Shown in pieces: positions 13,651 to 17,590 of a DNA stretch of 17,590 nt. The translations under genes and the position numbers were made by a program. Positions within the stretch are counted from its first letter, which is position 1. Each line of letters opens with the position of its first letter. Source of the DNA: Clostridiales bacterium (GTDB lineage: Bacteria > Bacillota > Clostridia > Clostridiales > Caloramatoraceae); the NCBI GenBank assembly GCA_026416355.1, contig JAOAFH010000038.1:1-17590 (forward strand), written 5' to 3'. Under the pieces are notes generated by a model that worked only from the letters and a program-made list of their open reading frames with translations, had not been told where the DNA came from and did not search any database.

Positions 13651-13764
13651 TTTATATAGCTTACTTTAATACTATTTTAACCACCAAGCCATAAACAATT
13701 TACTAGAGAGATTATTTTGGTTTGTTCTATATAATTTATTTTAGAGCGTATAAGCGTAAATTTA

Positions 13765-13808
13765 TAAAAAAATTCATCACCCACTATTATAGATGGGGGA
13801 TGAATTTC
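13765..13808 (-). terminator. Terminator of the moeA-moaA-moaC/MOSC-def operon
   Basis: On the minus strand AAATTCATC (13807-13799 region) pairs with GATGAATTT (13778-13770), extended after one C-U mismatch by CCCA/TGGG, then seven T residues (13772-13766). It lies 19 bases after the def stop. The stretch 13651-13764 between it and the selenoprotein holds only an AT-rich TTATATAG/CTATATAA repeat and no gene. Confidence 0.88.
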
Positions 13809-13826
13809 GTTGATTATATATTGATT

Positions 13827-14288
13827 TTACTCCTCTTTATAAACCTCATATGCCCTGTCAGTATACATTATACCATCTAAATGGTCTATTTCATGGCAGA
13901 ATGCTCTACATAAAAGCTCTGTCGCCCTATATCTAACCTTTTTACCTTCTTCATTTAATCCTTCTACTTCAACCTCAACAGGTCTTTCTAAAAATCCATA
14001 ATATCCTGGATAGCTTAGGCATCCTTCTTCACTTTCCTGCTTTCCTTTTTGTTTTGTAATTACAGGATTAATTAATATAATCGGCTCCATACCATCTCTT
14101 AAATCTATCAAAATAACTCTTTTATTAACTGCTATTTGTGGTGCAGCAAGACCTATTCCTGTTGTACTGTAAAGCGTGTCCTTTAGGTCTTGTATTAATT
14201 CATTTATTTCATTATCAATTACTTTAACCTCATCACTTTTTGTTTTAAGAGCTGGATGACCTTTCTTAACTATTTCCCTTACAGCCAT
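13827..14288 (-). CDS. def: Peptide deformylase
   Basis: A 153-residue protein with all three deformylase motifs: GIGLAAPQ (44-51), EGCLS (88-92, metal ligand C90) and HEIDH (132-136, two His ligands and catalytic Glu). It removes the formyl group from nascent polypeptides in the cytoplasm. Start: GGAGG ten bases before ATG at 14288. It is the last gene of the cofactor operon, 18 bases after moaC/MOSC, followed by a strong terminator. Its presence in a pterin-cofactor operon has no obvious functional logic. The lack of fmt and priA neighbours, the usual setting of the housekeeping copy, suggests that this may be a second deformylase in the genome; this cannot be decided from the window. Confidence 0.95.
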   Translation of the reverse strand: MAVREIVKKGHPALKTKSDEVKVIDNEINELIQDLKDTLYSTTGIGLAAPQIAVNKRVILIDLRDGMEPIILINPVITKQKGKQESEEGCLSYPGYYGFLERPVEVEVEGLNEEGKKVRYRATELLCRAFCHEIDHLDGIMYTDRAYEVYKEE

Positions 14289-14306
14289 AGTTTAAACCTC
14301 CAAAAA

Positions 14307-15221
14307 TTATTCTATAACTATTATATCATCTCCTACTTTAACTATTCCACCCTTTAGTACCTTAACAAAAATTCCTTCTCTTGGCATTACACAATCACCA
14401 ACAAGTCTTTTTATTTCACATCCACCATGACACTCTTTACCTATTTGAGTTACTTCAACTTCAGCCTCTCCTATTATCATTCTTGTTCCAATCTTAAGAT
14501 TTGGAAGGTCTATGCCTTTTGTTGTTATGTTTTCTGCAAACTTTCCATAATCTAAATGATCTAGCCCCATCTTTTTCATCTTATCAATGCTTTCCTCAGC
14601 AAGAAGGCTAACTTGTCTATGCCACTTTCCTGCGTGTGCATCTCCCTTTATTCCAAAATCAGCTATTAATTCTACTTCATTTACTGGTTTTTTTACAACT
14701 CCCTTTGTTTCACTTGTGTTCAATGATACTACTTTTCCCATTTTTAAATCACTCCTTACAAAATGTCCTGATTTTCCTCCCCTTTTCTCTATAAGCTTAA
14801 TATCACCTATAACCATTTCTTTATCTATTGCCTTACACATATCATATATAGTAAGTGCTGCAACTGATACAGCAGTTAGCGCCTCCATCTCAACACCTGT
14901 TTTACCAACTGTTTTAGCCTTTGCAATTATATAAACTTTACATTCTTCATCATCTATTTGAAAATCTATATCACAACCACTTAAAAATATATTATGGCAC
15001 ATTGGAATCAAATCACTTGTTTTTTTAGCTCCCATTATTCCGCCTATTTGTGCAACTGCTAGTACATCACCTTTTTTTATGCTTCCTTGCTTTATTGCCT
15101 CAAGGGTTTCTCTTTTCATTTGTATATATCCCATTGCAATAGCTATTCTTTTGCTGTCATTTTTATCTCCAACATCAACCATTCTAGCTCTTCCTTCTTC
15201 ATTAAAATGGGTAAGTTCCAT
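14307..15221 (-). CDS. moaC: MoaC-MOSC fusion: cyclic pyranopterin monophosphate synthase plus MOSC domain
   Basis: A 304-residue protein, about twice the length of MoaC. Residues 1-157 are MoaC: LIPMCHN (71-77), GVEMEALTAVSVAALTIYDM (109-128), catalytic DK at 133-134 and GGKSG (148-152). Residues about 160-304 are a MOSC domain: GDAHAGKWHRQVSLL, FAENITT (228-234) and GKECHGGC (261-268), then MPREGIFVKVL. MoaC converts the MoaA product to cyclic pyranopterin monophosphate; MOSC domains act on cofactor sulfur or bind the cofactor. The fusion puts an early biosynthetic enzyme and a late or sulfur-handling domain in one chain; a similar architecture occurs in other Clostridia. Start: GGAGGT eight bases upstream is formed by the last two codons of moaA. 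Confidence 0.92.
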   Translation of the reverse strand: MELTHFNEEGRARMVDVGDKNDSKRIAIAMGYIQMKRETLEAIKQGSIKKGDVLAVAQIGGIMGAKKTSDLIPMCHNIFLSGCDIDFQIDDEECKVYIIAKAKTVGKTGVEMEALTAVSVAALTIYDMCKAIDKEMVIGDIKLIEKRGGKSGHFVRSDLKMGKVVSLNTSETKGVVKKPVNEVELIADFGIKGDAHAGKWHRQVSLLAEESIDKMKKMGLDHLDYGKFAENITTKGIDLPNLKIGTRMIIGEAEVEVTQIGKECHGGCEIKRLVGDCVMPREGIFVKVLKGGIVKVGDDIIVIE

Positions 15222-15223
15222 AA

Positions 15224-16168
15224 TTAACCTCCTGTTCTAACCATATCTCTACTACTTTTACTTATCTTATCCTCTAGCAGAGTATGTTTTTCATACTTAT
15301 TATATATTCCATATTTTAATACATCAATTAACTTATTATTGTCATTAATATATGGTCTCAAATCATATTCATCCCTATTATGAAGACATGTTTTTAACTT
15401 TCCGTCAGATGTAATTCTTATTCTATTGCATCTGTCACAAAAGCTGTGGCTCATTGTTGTAATAAATCCAACTCTACCTGCATGTCCATCTAATCTATAA
15501 ACCTCCGAAGGGCCTCCACCATTGTTTTCAACCTTAACAATGTTGGCACCTTTGAAATACTTCATTATATCGTCCTTTGTTATTCCCTTAAACTTTGTAC
15601 CTTCTCCTATTGGCATAAGCTCTATAAATCTTACATCTAAATTAGTATTTTTAGTCATTTCAATAAAATCTTCTATTTCATCATCATTAATACCCTTTAT
15701 GGGAATCATATTAACCTTTACAATTAGACCTAGATCAATTGCCTTATTTAATCCATCAATTACCTTTTTTAAGTCCCCACCTGTTAAAGTTATAAACCTA
15801 TCTTCTCTTAAAGTATCTAAACTTATATTAACTCTTTTTAATCCATACTTTACTAATTCACTTATTTTTTCTCCTAGAAGTATTCCATTTGTTGTTATTC
15901 CAATGTCTTCTATACCTTCAACCTCATTAATACATTTTATAACCTCTATTATATCCTCTCTTATAAGTGGTTCTCCACCAGTTATTCTAATACGTTTTAC
16001 ACCAAGTTTAGATAGAGCAACTACTATATTTTTTATTTCTTCTTTAGACAAGAAATTATAGTGTTTTGCTACATACCCATTTGGCATACAATATAGACAT
16101 CTTAAATTACAAGCATCTGTAATAGATATCCTTGCATAGTTTATATCTCTATTAAATTTATCAATCAT
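15224..16168 (-). CDS. moaA: GTP 3',8-cyclase MoaA (radical SAM)
   Basis: A 314-residue protein. The radical SAM cluster is C20-x3-C24-x2-C27 (CNLRCLYC), with TGGEPL at 63-68. The second 4Fe-4S cluster that binds GTP is C244, C247 and C261 (FCDRCNRIRITSDGKLKTCL), and the chain ends with the essential Gly-Gly (TGG). It catalyses the first step of molybdenum/tungsten cofactor synthesis in the cytoplasm together with MoaC. Start: AAAGGTG about seven bases upstream of ATG at 16168. It lies 12 bases after moeA, and two bases separate it from moaC, so the three are tightly coupled. Length and motifs are normal. Confidence 0.97.
   Translation of the reverse strand: MIDKFNRDINYARISITDACNLRCLYCMPNGYVAKHYNFLSKEEIKNIVVALSKLGVKRIRITGGEPLIREDIIEVIKCINEVEGIEDIGITTNGILLGEKISELVKYGLKRVNISLDTLREDRFITLTGGDLKKVIDGLNKAIDLGLIVKVNMIPIKGINDDEIEDFIEMTKNTNLDVRFIELMPIGEGTKFKGITKDDIMKYFKGANIVKVENNGGGPSEVYRLDGHAGRVGFITTMSHSFCDRCNRIRITSDGKLKTCLHNRDEYDLRPYINDNNKLIDVLKYGIYNKYEKHTLLEDKISKSSRDMVRTGG
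15225..15231 (-). promoter_or_regulatory. Ribosome-binding site of moaC made from the moaA Gly-Gly codons
   Basis: The minus strand reads ACA-GGA-GGT-TAA-TT-ATG: the two essential C-terminal glycine codons of MoaA are also the Shine-Dalgarno of moaC, and the genes are two bases apart. This favours translational coupling. Confidence 0.7.
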
Positions 16169-16180
16169 TTCATCACACCT

Positions 16181-17590
16181 TTAAACTAAAATAATTTCAC
16201 AACTATTTATTTCGTATCCACCTATAGAATTTAGTTTGTCCTTAAACTCTTGTGATTTTACAACCTCTAAAAATGCTTTGAATCTCTCATCCTCTAACAT
16301 TGTCTTTGGAACTGCTATATCATATTCCTCTGAGCAAACAGGAATAAAATCAAGTCCCATAAACTCTGCAGCTGATAAAACTCCTAATCCACAATCGGCA
16401 CTATCTGCTGCAACTTGAGCTGCTACATTTAAATGTGTAACTTCTTCTCTTTCATATCCATTTATTTCACTTATGTTTATACCTTTTTTATTCAGATGAT
16501 AATCTAGAAGCATTCTAGTTCCTGAACCCTTTTGTCTATTTACAAATCTAACCCTTGTTAAATCATCAAATCCTGTAATATCAAGTTGATTTCCCTTTTT
16601 AACCATAAAACCTTGAACTCTTTTTACAAGCTTTAAAATAGCATAATCACCTAAATATTTTTTTACATAGCTTGTATTATATTTACCTTCTCCATCAAGC
16701 AAATGTATAGGAGCTATATGGGTTTCCCCTCTTTTAAGCGCCATAATTCCTCCCATACTTCCAACATGGGTTGAGTTTAGGTTATATCCTCTTTTACTCA
16801 TCATATCAGATATAATATCTAATATAACATCATGGCTTCCTATACAAACAAGAGTATTATCAATATCCTTTATATCCCTTAACAACTTAACTTCTACTTT
16901 TTCTCCTGCCTCAAGTCCTTCTTTATTTTTATCTATAACTACAACACCATCAGCTGTTGTTAAAGACATTGTAACACCTGCACCTCGTCCTATTGGAGAT
17001 GCTATTAATTTATCTTCCACCTTACCAAGTTTAACTCTAATAAATTCGTCATTTTTTAGGGATGAATTTATTTTCTTAGTTAAAACTGCTTCTACTTGTT
17101 TTTTATCTGTGGTATTAGTTTTTATAATTGTATCAAAACCAATCTTGACAATGTTATCCATAACAAAATAAGCTGATACTGGATATCCTGGAACACCAAA
17201 TATAGCTTTATTACCTGCCATTGAAAAACTTGCAGGACGACCTGGTTTTATTGAAACACCATGAAATTTTAACTCTCCAAGTTCGCTTAAAATATCCTCT
17301 GCATAATCTCCTCTTCCCTTTGCAGAACCCGCATTTATTATTATCATATGGCAATCATTTAAAGCCTTAAGGGCAGTTTCCTTTATTTTGTCAAACTCAT
17401 CCTTCACAATATCATACCTTACTGGTTCTCCACCCCATTCTTTTACCATAGCAGCAAATGTCCAAGAATTAAAATCTATAAGCTCCCCACGTTTTGGACT
17501 AGTTCCTACATCAACAAGCTCATCACCTGTTGGAATTATACCTACCCTTACCTTCTCATATACAGGAACTTTGTTTACTCCTCCTGCAAG
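16181..17590 (-). CDS. moeA: MoeA with C-terminal periplasmic-binding-like domain (5' end outside window)
   Basis: The frame is open to the window edge. The ATG at 17449 is internal, because upstream codons read KVRVGIIPTGDELVDVGTSP and GELIDFNSW, core MoeA sequence. The MoeA part continues with NAGSAKGRGDYAEDIL, KPGRPASFSMAG and GVPGYPVSAY, then the C-terminal beta domain (IRVKLG, SPIGRGAGV). From about NTLVCIGSHDVILDII on, a second domain of roughly 200 residues looks like the PBP-like/LysR-type binding domain seen in MoeA-PBP fusions, with QKGSGTRMLLDYHL and DCGLGVLSAAEFMGLDFIPV. MoeA inserts molybdate or tungstate into adenylylated pterin; the added domain may bind the metal or the cofactor (inference). 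This is the first visible gene of the operon that continues with moaA. Confidence 0.93.
   Translation of the reverse strand, partial: LAGGVNKVPVYEKVRVGIIPTGDELVDVGTSPKRGELIDFNSWTFAAMVKEWGGEPVRYDIVKDEFDKIKETALKALNDCHMIIINAGSAKGRGDYAEDILSELGELKFHGVSIKPGRPASFSMAGNKAIFGVPGYPVSAYFVMDNIVKIGFDTIIKTNTTDKKQVEAVLTKKINSSLKNDEFIRVKLGKVEDKLIASPIGRGAGVTMSLTTADGVVVIDKNKEGLEAGEKVEVKLLRDIKDIDNTLVCIGSHDVILDIISDMMSKRGYNLNSTHVGSMGGIMALKRGETHIAPIHLLDGEGKYNTSYVKKYLGDYAILKLVKRVQGFMVKKGNQLDITGFDDLTRVRFVNRQKGSGTRMLLDYHLNKKGINISEINGYEREEVTHLNVAAQVAADSADCGLGVLSAAEFMGLDFIPVCSEEYDIAVPKTMLEDERFKAFLEVVKSQEFKDKLNSIGGYEINSCEIILV

Noticed and set aside
13651..13764. Attachment site or small RNA in the gap after the selenoprotein
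   Set aside because: Only an 8-bp AT repeat is present; no promoter, strong fold or integrase signal supports either idea.
16181..17449. MoeA starting at the ATG at 17449
   Set aside because: The frame stays open upstream with clear MoeA core sequence (GIIPTGDELV), so the gene begins outside the window.

Overview
The window comes from an AT-rich, strictly anaerobic, low-GC Gram-positive bacterium, most likely a member of Clostridia. The evidence is strong purine-rich Shine-Dalgarno sites, sigma-A-like promoters, U-tailed terminators, an AOR-family tungsten/molybdenum enzyme, a diiron flavoprotein, clostridial molybdenum-cofactor fusion proteins and a UGA-encoded selenoprotein. I cannot name the species. 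Nearly all genes lie on the minus strand. Only a membrane protein (11094-12155) and the selenoprotein (13354-13650) run rightward. No gene-free gap exceeds about 200 bases.

Left end (1-1064, minus): a four-cluster polyferredoxin gene is followed directly by the start of an aldehyde:ferredoxin oxidoreductase (AOR) family gene that runs off the window. Next come clpB (1212-3803), an unrecognised 198-aa protein, and two tandem paralogous XRE-HTH/TPR regulators (4497-7100). An 11-bp inverted repeat brackets the putative promoter between the regulators and the clpB pair.

Centre (7271-9260, minus): an iron-sulfur flavoprotein, a membrane-anchored TcaA-like protein and a 58-aa membrane protein are arranged in series. 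A clear promoter drives a leader with a possible 10-codon peptide and a textbook terminator just before the first gene. Each of the next two genes has an upstream sequence that can pair with its ribosome-binding site. Then come an acidic protein of unknown function and an FprA-type flavodiiron protein (9314-10930), probably for O2/NO detoxification. A divergent three-helix membrane protein with a possible chelatase-like domain follows.

Right part: an ECF-transporter S component (probably niacin type) has operator-like repeats over its promoter. A MutT/NUDIX hydrolase follows. Divergent from it is a HesB-like selenoprotein with an in-frame TGA at codon 31 and a well-placed SECIS-like hairpin, which an ordinary ORF search would split. 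The right end is a minus-strand operon, moeA(with a periplasmic-binding-like domain)-moaA-moaC/MOSC-def, ending at a strong terminator. It makes the pterin cofactor that an AOR-family enzyme like the one at the left end needs.

The most noteworthy items are the hidden selenoprotein, the layered RNA control in 7271-9260, and the polyferredoxin-AOR pair with a palindrome positioned like an activator site.
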